Assembly: GCF_047948215.1 (NCBI RefSeq)
Contig: NC_134456.1
Span: 197,978,034 to 198,042,033 of the forward strand
Length of the DNA: 64,000 bases
Direction: 5' to 3'
Source: Lycorma delicatula
Lineage: Eukaryota > Arthropoda > Insecta > Hemiptera > Fulgoridae
Position 1 is the stretch's first letter. The number at the start of each line of letters is the position of its first letter. Of the stretch, positions 33,307 through 46,499 are shown in pieces. A program made the translations under genes and the position numbers. Below the pieces are notes generated by a model. It was not told the DNA's origin, did not search any database, and saw only the letters and a list, made by a program, of their open reading frames with translations.

Positions 33307-34589
33307 CATGGTCTGTAAATAAAGTAATGAGACTGGTTCAGTAAAACCTTTTATTTACAATCCAATTATACATGAAGTCTATTACCTTCGAATAATTCCC
33401 TTGGGAAGCCACGCAAAGCTTCAAACGGTTTTCCCACTCTTCATAGCAGTGTGGAATTCAGAAACCGGAATATCCTTCAGATCGTCGGTTAAATTTTTTT
33501 TTTTGTTTTCTTCTGTTCCAAAATGGTCACCTTTGATGTGTTTTTTAAAGTCGGGAACAGGAAAAAGTCGCAGGGACTCAACTCAGGTGAATAAGGTGGT
33601 TGAGGAACTACAGAAATGTTTTTCTTTGCCAAAAACTCATTAACTGAGAGTGCAGTGTGACAAGGTACATTTTCATGATGTAGCATCCAGTTGTCTTTGA
33701 TGGCTGGTCTCAGGAGGGCAACTCTTTTCCGCAATCTTTCAAGAATTTCTCGGTAAACACATTGATTTAGTTTGTCCTGTAGGCAAAAACTCCTTATGGA
33801 CAATGCCATTACTATCAAAGAAACAAATTAGCATGGTTTTCATTTGCTCTTTTTGCTTTTTTGGGACGTGGTGAGTTCGAAGTGTGCCACTCCTTGCTCT
33901 GGGGTTTTGTTTCTGGGTCGTACTCAAATGTACAAGATTCATCACCAGTAATAACATTTTTTAGAAAATCAGGATCAGTTTCAAATCGCTCTAGAAAGTC
34001 GTGGCACACATCCACTGTGTTGTTTTTCTGTTCAATAGTGAGGTTTTTCGGGACCAATTTTGCAGAAACGTTTTTCACGCCTATTCATTTGTGAAAATTT
34101 GATGGATTGTGGTATGGTTCAAATTCAATTGTTCTGCAATCATTCTGACAGTCTTATCGCATCAAGTTTCTGATTTGCAACATTTTCGTCACTTTTTGAC
34201 GTTAACTGTCTTCCAGAGCGTGGATCGTCCGCAACTGATTCCCGGCCATTTGAAAATGCTTTAAACCACCTAAAAACTTGAACTTGTGACAAAGCGTCAT
34301 CTCCATCCCTTTTCAATTTTGAAAAAGTTTCAATAGCATTCTCACCGAGTTTAACTCAAAACTTGATTGCACAACGTTGCTCATAATTAGTATCACTCAT
34401 TTTTGTAACGCACAACAAAAACTCGTTTCACGAAAAATTTGTTTACGTCTCACGTGACAACAATAGACTAAAAATATTAATACCTAATATAAATCAACTG
34501 TTCATATAACTATATGTTACTAGTAACTTTACAGTGTTGCCATTTTGGCTACCAAAAAAACTAGTCTTATAATTTTTTTACAGACCTCA
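33307..34589 (-). mobile_element. Complete-length mariner with both inverted repeats and TA duplication
   Basis: Left end CATGGTCTGTAAATAAAGTA and right end (reverse complement) TGAGGTCTGTAAAAAAATTA form imperfect inverted repeats of about 30 bp. TA dinucleotides flank at 33305-33306 and 34590-34591. The length of 1,283 bp is that expected of mariner. The right inverted repeat of the mariner at 646-1882 belongs to the same group. Confidence 0.92.
33489..34400 (-). pseudogene. mariner transposase with Asp-to-Glu change at the second catalytic site
   Basis: A DD34D-type transposase in several frames. The start is near 34400 (ATGAGTGATACT on the minus strand). The HTH region is broken by stops (34400-34080). 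Frames 34078-33815 (ITGDESCTFEYDPE, first catalytic Asp), 33957-33739 (MLICFFDSNGIVHKEFLP) and 33818-33489 (NWMLHHENVPCHTALS, PPYSPELSPCDFF) follow. The second catalytic residue is Glu where Asp is expected. Its spacing to the third Asp is still 34. The frame ends in a low-complexity KKTKKK stretch caused by a T-run. Clearly dead. Confidence 0.88.
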
Positions 34590-34591
34590 TA

Positions 34592-35602
34592 AATAAATAT
34601 TTACTTTTAAAGATAATTAATGTGCGTGCTGGCGCTGAATATACTCCATCTATTCACGCATTAAAAAAAGCATAATTTCTGATCCAAATAAAAGGATCTT
34701 GTTCGTCTAAATTATTTAAATAATACTTATTACGTCCAATTGTGTAAATTTTAGTACTTAAAAGTCTTATTTAATATGTTGGTATTATAAATATTTGTAG
34801 GAAATAAGAAATTATCCAAATTTAATACCTGCATTACTAATAAAATTAGACAATACTCGTAAAATATACGAGCAATATTTAAGTTTTTCTACAGTAATTA
34901 AAAATATAATTAAATTATAGCTACTATTCTATCATTGCCTCCATTTATTTATTAAAAAAGGAATTTTTTGCTTTCAGGGAAGGAAATAGAAAAATAAATA
35001 ACAAGACTGAATAACTTTTCCTGAGCTTTTATCCATGACTAAAATTAATGACATTGACCATTACAATGAATTCGTTCTCTTCTTTCATTATTATATTTCA
35101 AAGAATTATCCTCCTTTTTACGTGAAAAGAAATAAAGTAGAAAAATAATAAGTAAAAATGTATTAGATTAAAAAAAAAGTTAAAAAAAATCTTAATTCCA
35201 TTTTAAATATAACTTAAAAAATGTAATCGAAATTTATTTCGACATATTCAGATACATTTAGTAAATTAATTTAAATATGAAAGTTTGAAAAAATTGTCAA
35301 AGAAATTTTAATTAATTTTATTGCGATAGAAAATATAGTACTTTTTTCATTCCTACAGTAGAAAGTTTTGTATCGCGGAAAGTTCAGCATAAATATTTTT
35401 GATACCTTTTAAGTAACATTTAGTATCCAATTTAGTTTAAGAGGTGAAAGTTTATTAAATCTATTTTTGAAACTTTTATTTCTAGCGTTTAAGAAATTAA
35501 AAATATATTAGAAGAAATAAGAGAAAATATTATCTAGGTTACACTAGCTTTCGGGTACTGAAAAATAATACTTACGGTAAAAGTATTTCTATACAAACTA
35601 AT
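34592..35602. other. No gene recognised
   Basis: AT-rich sequence with no protein or repeat identified. Confidence 0.5.
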
Positions 35603-35868
35603 GGAAATTACCGTTCAGGTACTTCAGAGGATGATAAGTATGATATGTATGAGGGTAAATGAAGTGTAGTCTTATACAGTGTAAGGTCGACCGCTTCTGA
35701 GATGTGTGGTTAGATGAAACTCAACTACCAAAGAACACCGGTATCCACGATCTAGTATTCAAATCCGTATAAAAGTAACTGCCTTTACTAGGACTTGAAC
35801 GCTGGAACTCTGGACTTCCAAATCAGCTGATTTGGGAAGACGCCTTCACCACTAGACCAACTCGGTGG
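35603..35868 (-). repeat. SINE-B copy 3
   Basis: Same head, body and tail as the copy at 17381, with a shortened 3' end (the GGAGGCTAAA motif is lost and the copy ends near TACCTGAACGGTAATT). Minus orientation. Confidence 0.9.
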
Positions 35869-38800
35869 GTAAATCTAAGAAGCTATAACTGTTCAGTGTT
35901 CTCTACGTGATCAAAACGTGGGAAAATATAGTAGGCTTGTCTGGCCGAATTTACCAAAATGAGAGAGCTTATCAATAAATTTAACGTAATGTATAGGCAT
36001 AAAACTAAAAATAAAATTCTGAATACACTGATTTACAATAATTTCAAACACGCGCACACTCACACAGAACTTATTTATTTAAGTGAAATTTCCTTATAAA
36101 AAATTAAATTGTTTAAAAGTAAAAACTACGCTGAAAGAAACCTAATTGACCGTTTACCAGCTGTTTAAAAAAATCGTAGATTAAATGGCAAAAATTAATG
36201 GTAGAAAATGAAAACGTGTCTCGTAACATCATGAACCAAAGGAAGCTTTTAAGCGATCATGAGCCTTTCAGAGTCGTTAAAAGGTATTGTAATTTGAAAA
36301 GAAACAAGAAATGGCTTAAGGAGTAATTTTCATATCAAATATTAAGTGTACAGTTTAATGAAACTGCAACTTTAATTAATGTTATCGGATAACATAATTG
36401 GATCAGATCCTGTCCTTAATGGAACGTCCGTGCACAGGTGACGTGCACGTCAGACTTTTATCAACCATCAGAGTAATGCATTTATAACTTCGGCAGAGAA
36501 ATTTTCTGCCGAAGAGATGAAAAACAAGGAACGATGAGGAAGAAATAGCGATGTTATGTTATAACTGATAGAAAGGATAATTTAAAACGTAATAATTCAC
36601 TGTAGGTTATCGGAGTAGTTTCAGACGGAAAACATAAAACGTTCCACGAGAGTTAATACTAAGGAACAAATATTGTCTGTTCGATTTTTGAACCGCAATA
36701 TAGATAATCGGTATTTTAAGAACCGGGAAGGATTATGTTTTGAAGCTTTTGAAGCGATTTTGGGAATTTCACCAATCCAACATAATATTTGGCCTGAGAT
36801 ATTCTCGTTAAACAGCCGACAATGATTTTTGTAAAAAAAATCTTATATGGTCGACCTTAAGGAAAAATTAAATTTTGAAATCATCTACTGAGAGATTATC
36901 ATTGTAAATTAAAAAAGCCTTTCTGTTATCAAATCTTGACATTCTTTAAGAAACCTTAAACGTTTTCAAGAAATATATCTTTCTTTAAGAAAGCTTTTGT
37001 CACAAAATGATTTACGTTTGGGACTGGAGAAAAGAAATTCATTTAGTCCCCTAAAAAAAGTAAAGACATCGAAGGGGTAAGAGACGACATCGGGAATGTT
37101 CTTTTATTCACAAACTTCGTTGCAAATCTTATTTCAAAATTTTACAAACTTTTGTTTGGAACATTCAACCTTTATAATAATTAGAAAAGTAAAAAGTATT
37201 ACGCTGAAGACAGAAAACGTTTTTTAAATTTTGCAATGAGACATTCGGCTCTGCTTTCCGAGCATACGAAAACCTGTACTCAAGATTTCGACAGAAACGT
37301 AGCAAAATCGTATAATACTTTGGTTGCTAACGCATTTGGAAGAAAACTAACAAATTTTTCCTTTAAGCTTTTTTACGAGAGCCGTTGCTATGTTGCAATT
37401 CTAACCATAAACTAGGATAAAATTCTATACTAGGCACTAATTAAACACTTTTATAAGAAAGATGTGTGTTCAATAAATTGTCGGAAATGAGACAGTCGAA
37501 GAAAAACAGAAATCAATCTTTACTGATAAATTAAGCTACAAGAAAAAAAATTATTTCTAATATCGCAAGTAATTGAGGAAAGGTAGCAGCAACCTGATAT
37601 CCTTGAAGAAAAGTTAATTTCAGAAATAATTATTTTTGTTTACAATCTCTTAATATCAAAAAGGTTGAGAGAGAAATTGTTCCTCAAGCAAAACTGTATG
37701 GAAATGAAAAGAAATGCAAAGAAAGATGACATCAAATTTTTGCACAGCCATAAAAATACGTTCGATTACTATATACGAAAATCTAGTAAAAGAAATACTG
37801 TATTATAATGTAGTTGTACGTGGTATATTTTACAGAAGAGAGAACGGAATTCTAATCAAACAGGATTAATCCTTTTATTTATCCCAACAGCTTAACTTCG
37901 GAAATTGTTTCTTGATTTTTCGTTCAGTGCCGATCAGAAACCGAAAATAAAACTAGTAATTTGCAACAAATAACTTCAGCTAATTTTTATCTATTAAAAG
38001 ACAATATATTTTGTCAAGTTTGGTTATTTTTTTTTTTCTATAATTAAGAATACGAAAGCCACATTCTAAATAGAATAACGAAGTCTCGTTTATTATTTGT
38101 TCATCCAAACTGCTGTTTGTATAATTTTAGGTCATATTAACTATATGCATTGTATTAATTTGCTAGTAAATGACAACTTTTCGAAATTAATAATAAAGCC
38201 TTAATTGATGACGAAGCATTTTTATTAAATTTCAATGTTTGAGAAAAGAGCCTGAAATTATTTATACTTCGACTGCAGATTTCAATTAAAGAACGTTAGT
38301 TTCATGACCCAGAAGTAGATCCTTTTCTAAAAAAAAATGTTTCAAATATTTTAGTAAGTCTACCTTGTTTTAAATTTATTCACTTTTACTTTAAAAAAAA
38401 TTTGTAAATAAAAATCCTCGATATGTTTTAGTTAAGAAACATAATATGTTTTAAATACTTATTTTTGATGTATTTTTAAATAAAATTAATGTAATATAAT
38501 AATAATATTAATAAAATATATTTTAAATAAAATCAATTTTTAAATATTTATTATTAAACATATTAATATGTTTAATTAAGATTTGTTTTACTTTTAAATT
38601 GCCTTCATTTTTACCCGCTTTTATAGATTTATAAATGCTACTATCAATATCTTTAATTATTTTTAAAAAAATTAATTTAATTTTTTTACTACTAATAATA
38701 ATATTTTTAATTTAAATACTTGTTTCGAAACTAATCAGTAGTAGTTATTGGTAAATATTTATTAAGCGTGACAAATTTACATAATTCAGAAAGGAATAAT

Positions 38801-40230
38801 TTTTATGGCATTTGCACATCTTAGATTGATTAAAGCTACCTTTTATTATATTTTTAAATGAAACCTTTTTTAATTTATTAACAGTCATATATTAGTACAT
38901 AAAACAAACTGAAATATATAATTGTTCTTTTATTATACGTATAAAGTTAAAATGTCATAGGCAGAATCAATTGTTTGAATTACCGTCAAGAATTATTTTT
39001 ACGTTTAAAACTGTTACATATCTTTTAATTAACAGCGAGCGATACGTTTCACTTCAAATATACAGTTAAATTCATTCTACCACGTGAATACCTAAGAAGT
39101 AAACATATAGAAGCAAATTTTTATGCGAATGTGAAAATAAAACTATCACCTTCTGAAAATTTAGTAAGAAGCGATAAAACTTTTAACTGAAAAAGCGTCT
39201 GACAAAAAAAAACGTATACCATCCTAATGTGCTAAGTAATATAAGAAAAACAGTGTTTATTTCTTGTCAATCGACCAGTTTTTAATCCTTCAGAAATTAT
39301 TTTTAACTTTATTAGAAAATTAATTTGTACTCATGAAGTTATTATTTACTTTACCATTACTTATTAGAAAATTAAGCACGATATAAGTACTACAAAATAC
39401 ATATCGCTGTTAAGCGATATCGAAACAAATTATACAGGCTATACTAGTGATGACCAAATCTTGGCTGAAGAACTCTTCTCTGACGTTTTTTTGAATTTGG
39501 CGTAGAAATTAATTTGTTTTGGAATAAATATTATACGTAATTTTGAAATTATGTAAAAATTTTCTGTAGAAGACCAAACATGAACCGAACTTTTAAGCGG
39601 ATTCTGGAAATCGTAAGTCGGCAAAATGAAATGAAAGGTCCAAAATTATTTGGTGAGCAAGGGACAGACATCTTTTTAAGTTTCATAAAATGTTTCTTAC
39701 CACACATAATTTATTTAATGAATCTGAGATATTACATTTGGAAAAATAGGAAAAAATACGAATTTCCCTATATATTTTATCTAAAAGATACCGTCAGCCA
39801 GTTCGTTCGATATTTTGTAATGAACAGAATTACAAACGGAATGATGTACGTGTTTGTTTGAAAAACAAACTTACATTGAATTTTTTTGAAATACTGTAAC
39901 AAGAAACAATACGTTTGAGCAATGTATAAGTAGGTAGAATTTAAAATTAAATGTGTCTATTTTTATTAATTTTCTCAAATATTACTTTCTACCCGTTTAA
40001 ATTTAAAAGACTTTATCTGATAATTCCAAGATCTTTCAGATTTTCATATTCATTATAGGAATTCTCCATCCTTTATCTTTACCGATTGAAGAGAAATAAT
40101 AACCATAAGGAGAGTACACTGTTTTGTAAAGGCAGTTTAAATAACAATATTTTAATTTTTGTTAATTAAAAGGGGCTAGAGGCCCTAGTATGGGCAGAGG
40201 TCCGTAAACTCTTTCATATCTTTCTTTCTT
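35869..40230. other. No gene recognised
   Basis: About 4.4 kb of AT-rich sequence. The frames at 39439-39624 and 39580-39861 have no recognisable features beyond background composition. Confidence 0.5.
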
Positions 40231-40450
40231 TATCTGTTTAGCCTCCGGAAACACCGAAACTTATTACTTCAGAGGATATGTATGAATGTAAATGAAATGT
40301 AGTCTTGTACAGTCTCAGATCGACCATTCCTGAGACGTGTGGTTAATTGAAACCCAACCACCAAAGAACTCCGGTTTCCACGATCTAGTATTCAAATCAG
40401 TATAAACATCTACCTTTACCAGGATTTGAACCATAGAACTCTCGACATCA
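40231..40450 (-). repeat. SINE-B copy 4, head truncated
   Basis: Tail and body are shared with the other copies, but the match stops near GAACTCTCGACATC, so most of the tRNA-like head (A-box) is missing. Confidence 0.88.
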
Positions 40451-42207
40451 CTCTTACTAACTAATTTCACTGAGTTTATAACTTGTCCCAGAAGGGCACA
40501 ATATATTTAAAAAAAGAACAGTTAATATTCCAATTTTAATTAAATTTTAGGCTCCGCGAAGAATAAGGTAGCAAATAACCGAAACCTTTAGGTACTATTA
40601 AATTTTTTACTTGTCCCTAAAAACAAAAATTAACTGTTTAAATATCGCTGTGGGAAATGCTCACCAGTTGACGGTTCAATTAACAACAGTGAATAAGGAC
40701 CGATCAGATTACCGTAGTGTGACAAAACCTTTTCTTAGTTTGCATATAGACCAACAAATGTGTTTTTAAACAGCGCAAACAACGATAAAACATTAACAGA
40801 ATTTTTCAAATAAAATAAAATTCCAATAGAGTTCCGATCGTTCGGATAAACGGTGTAAAGAACGGTTAATCTGTGCGCTGTCCAGTGTTAAGTCCAGTGT
40901 CATAGAGAGTAATCTCCATTACTTTGCATTGAAGAAGTAAAAATAATTCACGTAAATAGAACTGAATGAGGAAAAATTGCACAAAGTAAAAATTAGATCA
41001 GTTGAATAAGTATTTATTATTAGTACATTTGCGCTCTTAAGTTAAAAAAAGAATTAAAATATTAGTTTTTTTAAGGATTACTCTAATTTTATTAATATCA
41101 ACAATCTTAATTGAAATCATTTCTAATTTTATTAAAATGATTCCACTGGAATTAGACTTCAGTAATTTTTTCATCTTTTTGTGGGAGCTTCGTAAGAAAC
41201 GGCACATTGTTATCAATAACATTTTAAGAATAAAATTTCATTATCAATAACGGTAGTTCAAAGTGATTTGAACTATCTTTAAGCGTCTGCTCTTTTCTTT
41301 TAAAATAATATTATAAATACAAAAACCAAAAAGTTTCGTAAATACATTCGATATAATATCCTATATTGCATTTTGTTTTAATTATTAGTTTGGAGATATA
41401 ACAGGCTATTTACAATCCTAAAATCCGGAATATTGCATAACTAAAAAGTTATATGTGTTTATATTTGTTTATATACCGTAAAAAAATATGTACTAAGGAA
41501 TTTCAACTTTAATAAAATGAAAAATAATGTAATTCTTTACCACTACTCTACTTCGCGCCCGAACAAGTTGATGAAATTCTAAATCTATAAGCTGTAAGGT
41601 TTGATTTAATTTAAAACACTTTATTTTGAAAAATTAGAAAAATAATGAAGAAACAAATTTTCGATAAAAGATTTATCTATTTGTAATTTCACAACTTTAT
41701 TTCTGTTACCTTTAGATATAACAAGTTGATAACTCAAGAGGTTGGATAGAATGGTTTTCTACAGAACAGCAGGTGTACTGATAGACTTCTATCCGTTTCC
41801 TGGACTGTAGCTTCTGAATGATGTGAAAGTCGAATAGAAGCTATTCATTATGCCATACAGTTTCAGTCGCGAATTTATTCCCATGACTTAAATAATTACG
41901 ATATGATATAATGAAATAAAGTAAAATAGTTAAAGCAAAAGTTTTTCAGTTTCAGTAATTTTTTTTTTTAATATGATAAACTTCATTAAAATGAAATGTT
42001 GGTATAAACCATTTAGTTTTTTTACGATTAAATCTAACAATTTATTAATTTTATTTACTCCATGGTAAATGCTAGTTTACAGATGATTATACATAACCTT
42101 TTTCAAGATTTCGTATGTTGATTATCAAAATAGTAAGTCAAATATTATCGCCTTTTCTTTGCAATTTTTGACAGCTCCGAGATCACTACTGTCATCCATA
42201 TGTTGAG
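40451..42207. other. No gene recognised
   Basis: AT-rich sequence, nothing supported. Confidence 0.5.
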
Positions 42208-42338
42208 AAAATCTGATGTAGACAACGTACGCCTATTAAATTAATATACACATTTTTTGTTGCACTTCATTTAAACTTATTTCATTTGAAGGTACGATCC
42301 ATCAATTCTTTAACAAAAGTGGACAATTACACAATTGT
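42208..42338 (+). repeat. Unnamed interspersed repeat, copy 1
   Basis: Shares ATCTGATGTAGAC, GCCTATTAAATTA, ATACACATTTTTTG, TTGCACTTCATTTAAA and TTTCATTTGAA in the same order with the copy at 53191. It encodes nothing and has no tRNA boxes. Confidence 0.7.
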
Positions 42339-42535
42339 AAAATATTACTTTTTATTAACATATTTATACAATCATTAAGTCAGCAATCTTACCTGAAATA
42401 TTAAGATAGAGTAAATGTCCCTTTATTACTCTTTAAATAAATATGACTTATATCTATCTAACACTATATTTTAAATTATTATGATGTAACCATCAACAAA
42501 ATGAAAACCAAAAAGAATAATCAGATGCTTCACCA

Positions 42536-42635
42536 GATCTGATGTGGACACCACATGACTTAGTTTTATGCCTATTAAATTAGATATACACATTTTTTTA
42601 AAATGATAAGTACGTAAAATTTATTTCATTAATAA
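42536..42635 (+). repeat. Unnamed interspersed repeat, copy 2
   Basis: Begins ATCTGATGTGGACACCACAT and continues GCCTATTAAATTAGATATAC and ACATTTTTTT, then diverges. Same orientation as copies 1 and 3. Confidence 0.65.
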
Positions 42636-42809
42636 CTTAATGATATTTTTTCATTTTTTTTATTGTTATTATTATAAACCTTTTAAAGTTTATTATTAAT
42701 TAACTTTTAATAATTAATTATTATTTATTGTAATTTTTTTTACAGTCATAGGTAATGATTATTAATAAATCAATATATTTAAATTTAAAAAAAGTTAAAA
42801 AAAAAGAAG

Positions 42810-42902
42810 GAAATGAAATCGGATTCGAACCGATGTGCTTTCCCCTTATAAGATCCAATATGTATGAATGTAAATGTAGTGTAGTCTTGTACAGTCTCTG
42901 AA
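42810..42902 (-). repeat. tRNA-like fragment joined to a SINE-B body fragment
   Basis: On the minus strand the SINE-B segment GACTGTACAAGACTACACTA and CATTCATACATATT (42902-42860) is followed by a stretch with a perfect B-box (CGGTTCGAATCCG). This order does not occur in the other SINE-B copies, so it is a junction of two fragments. Confidence 0.6.
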
Positions 42903-45397
42903 ATGTACTAGAGCTGTTTCTTCCCTTTGCTAACGAAATCATGTGTTCCACACGTCACATTTTCTAAGGGAGAAAATTCACACGTACGGCGTATGAGTCT
43001 TTTAGCACTAAAAGTGAGATTATAACTTACATGAATCCTTTAGAAATTAGAAGATTCAAACTTTGCTTTTGCTAACAGCGGTGAAGAAGTAGAAATGAAT
43101 ACAGAATACATGATAATTCATATTTTAATTTAGAAACCATTAGATCATATCCGATTTTTATTCATTTATAGCTACTTAGAGTAGATATAATAATAGTCAA
43201 TTACATCATAACTCGTATAATAAGATGTAATGAAATAAGAATTTTAATAATATTAACGTACAGAGATCTAACATTAAAGATTTAAGATTTACAAATTGAG
43301 ACGATTCAAAAGCAAATTAAAAATAATTAATTATTAATTATTTTATAAAATATTTTCTATGAAGAAAATTATTGTTACATTATATATCATAATTATTAAA
43401 CAAAGTAACATAATGGTTAACAAAACTATTGTAAAGAAAATCAACCGAATTAGAAAACATTTTCTGAAAACGAAGCAATTTTTAATTTCATGACCACAAA
43501 GCTCTAGAGCTATGCTGCCAGAAGAAAAGTACTATCAAAAAATGGGGTATGGATTTTTTGCATTTTTTCGACGTTTCATGACCCAGGGACCCCAAAAAAC
43601 AAAAAAGGTAAGGGCATAATGTACGTGCGTTGGCGTGAGTTGTAAGATTGATCATTTGGATCAACAAGAGAATTTCGACTTAACTTTCTCTTAAAATAAT
43701 TTCCACCTTGTTTTTAATGAACCGCAGCCAAATAAAATCTTAAACACCATTATATTGATACGTAAACTGTCTATAATATTCTGTGTTAATAGTATCAGTT
43801 AGTTTATAAAATTCAGCCCATCGATAAACGCCCGAAATAATTCGATCATTACCGATCCGTGAAACGATTTCTAGGGATAACATTAATATTTTTTTACCAA
43901 ATTCATGTCTGTTATAAAAAAGAAAATTTTTGGAAAAGGTAGATGAAAACAGTTTCTGAACCTAGTACCGATACATCAACTCAACTACTCTTTGCCAGAC
44001 ACCAAAGAGTAGTGCGTCTATAGCTGTGGATCTTTAATTCAAGCAGCTGCAATTCTGTGCGAGCACACTTTGCTTTTATACCTGTGGATCTTTATTTTTG
44101 AACTGCTCGACACCGCCGTCAAAATATAGGAGTGAGCTACGGTACTAATTGTTCGGGTGAAGGGAATCGAAGAGAAAGGAAGAAAAGAGTTTTGACGAAA
44201 GACCCCTAGGTAGCCTCACGCCTATAGACCAACAAGCTCATTGTCATTTAGCTATCAACATCCACTCGTTATAAGATGTAAGTAATCTGTTGACGTCGAA
44301 CTGTCCTCAATAAAAAAGCAAGTTGCGCTTACGCATAACTATACGAGTATATTAATGAAAAAAATCTTCGTTATATACTTTTTTTTTTGTAAAAACGATA
44401 TCCGACCGTAGTTTTGATTGAAAAGTAATTAGTTCTGATAATTCATAATAAGTCAATAAATTATTTTTAAAAAAAACATTAAAATATTCAACTAACATTT
44501 TACTTCATCTTTTTAATCAAAATAAGTTCATTTATCAATTAATAATTTAGATTGCATACATACTGTAAAACAACTATTAGCAGATCATAGCTAGCTAATA
44601 CATACACATTATCCTGTTTCATTATCTCACTATTTCCGTGTTAGACAAAACTTATCATTTTTAATTCGTATACTACACTTATTAACTTTTTATAATCATA
44701 ATTATATCTTCGAATTACAACAACCGTGTTTTCACTACACGTTAAATAGCTTTCACAAGATTTCCCTCGTTCAAAGATTCGTTTAATGTTTTTAATTGAC
44801 AAACATTTTAATCATCTCTTGCATTCGACTTTTATTATACATAAGAAAAATATTTTCCCAACTGAGTTTATCAACCACTTCTTTGTTCATTATTCTCTGC
44901 ACATAGGTATATAATATATTTATGATTTATTTTAAAATCAGTAAGGAACACTTGAATCCTACATTTTTAAGATGCAGTAAATTATTAGCTCAAAATCAAT
45001 AGAATTCTTTAGTTTTCATTTATTCTTTAGAACATCAATCGCACAATAGAAATATAAATAACATTTATTGATATCATCGTATTTATTGAAATTACCATCG
45101 TGAACATTGCAAAGGCTAATACCTAATCGACAATAAATTACCTAATAGAAACGGTACTCTTACTAAGAGAATCTCTTATAGAATTTAATATTGAATTCAC
45201 TCCTAATTCCCTTACACATTGGTTAGTTTTAAGTATGGCTTCATTTCTTAGAATTCCTAAGAGAATTTTTACCGATTATCTTTTTTTTTAATATAGACAA
45301 CAGAATTTTAATGACACAATCATTTTTGTTTATATCTGGTTTTACACTGTTTGTATGTTTATTTCTAATACTCAACTAAAATTTAATGAAAGAAATA
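42903..45397. other. No gene recognised; a slightly GC-richer patch
   Basis: Mostly AT-rich. At 43985-44330 base composition is more balanced, and a CTGTGGATCTTTA motif occurs twice about 57 bp apart (near 44025 and 44082). No protein family is recognised. Confidence 0.45.
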
Positions 45398-45640
45398 GAG
45401 TGTAAAAATATCTTTAATGGTATTTGTTATATCTTTAATTAGTTCATTTTTAATTCCGTCAAATGCTTCTCTAGATTTAATCTGAGATTCATTTTTACCT
45501 AGCCTCTATTTTATTGGTAAAATATTTTTCTAGGTTTTTCATTGCTTCATCATTAAGTACAATAGGATCGGAAGAAAACCATGATTGGAATTCATATTTG
45601 TTATTCTTTACTATTAGTGAAATGTTTGAGAGATAAATGC
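45398..45640 (-). pseudogene. Decayed small ORF downstream of the protease
   Basis: A minus-strand stretch directly after the protease frame reads as SNISLIVKNNKYEFQSWFSS and an LEKYFTN-containing continuation, then breaks into stops after about 50 residues. I do not recognise it. Its position suggests another structural gene of the Polinton-like element or an out-of-frame end of the protease. Confidence 0.35.
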
Positions 45641-45643
45641 CTT

Positions 45644-46045
45644 TTAAAAAAACTTAAGAGCTTCTAAACATTTTAAAATGTTTAGATAACGTTGAAGTTC
45701 TAATGGAGGAAGTGCATCACCATAACTATCGAAATAAACCGCATTGTTATCTTTCTTCAAATAACACTTCCAGTGAGTTCCTGTAGAAAAGTTATTGATA
45801 CCGCATTCAATTTTATTGGGGTCGATGGTTGGCAGTGTACCTCGCATGAAAACTCCCTTAAAATATTTTATACCCAATTTTTTAACGAATTTACGTAAAT
45901 CACCGGATAATAAAGGAACTTCAGTTTGTTTATTTTTTGTACTACCTTCAGAAAGTAAAGAATATATATATTTTTTAATTATTTTTTTCAAACCAGAATC
46001 TTTCGGATCATTCTTAATTACGTTATCCAATTCCTTATCAAGCAA
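45644..46045 (-). pseudogene. Adenain-like cysteine protease, catalytic Cys segment missing
   Basis: A protease of the adenovirus-protease (C5) type, which matures capsid proteins in Polinton-like viruses. The 133-residue frame has YFKGVFMRGTLP (61-72), IECGINNFSTGTHW (79-92) with the catalytic His 91, and NAVYFDSYGDALPP (101-114) with Asp 106. The family places its catalytic Cys in a following CG-x-x-C segment. Here the frame stops at residue 133 before any such motif. The N-terminal 40 residues are lysine-rich and may include the end of the preceding gene. A predicted inactive relic. The family assignment is firm from the GTHW and FDSYG motifs. Confidence 0.82.
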
Positions 46046-46059
46046 GTCTTTTTACCACA

Positions 46060-46360
46060 GTACAAGCTTCTCTTTCAAGAGAGGTGCAATTTTATTTCAA
46101 GGACTAATTTTTACCACAAAAGGAACTTTCTTTTCCGCTATAGTCAAAATATCATTCAACAGTCCGCTACCAATCTGGTTGTACAATAATGTAAAGCTTA
46201 ACCCTTTCGTATTTTTTCAATGCTCTGACTGCTACTAAATGTTAGTCATTTGTAAGCAAAATTTCGTCATTACCTTTAGACAACTGATAAGTTAAACCTA
46301 ATGTAACAGTCTTCTGTTTCTTCGCATCAATTCTAATCCAATTTTCTATCTGTCTGAAAT
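46060..46360 (-). pseudogene. Unrecognised decayed coding region upstream of adenain
   Basis: Minus-strand text with protein-like segments in more than one frame (KKQKTVTLGLTYQLSKGND, HLVAVRALKKYERVKLYI) interrupted by stops. The family is unknown to me. It sits next to the protease in the same sense, so I place it in the Polinton-like element. Confidence 0.35.
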
Positions 46361-46499
46361 TGACTTAATAGTTGTATAGATCCATATTTCTTTCTTAATT
46401 AAATTTAAAAAAAATGTAATTCGCTTACACGAGGATTAAAATCAAAATTTATCATTCTTTAGTACATATATGAAGAAGAACTCAATATATGAACATATA

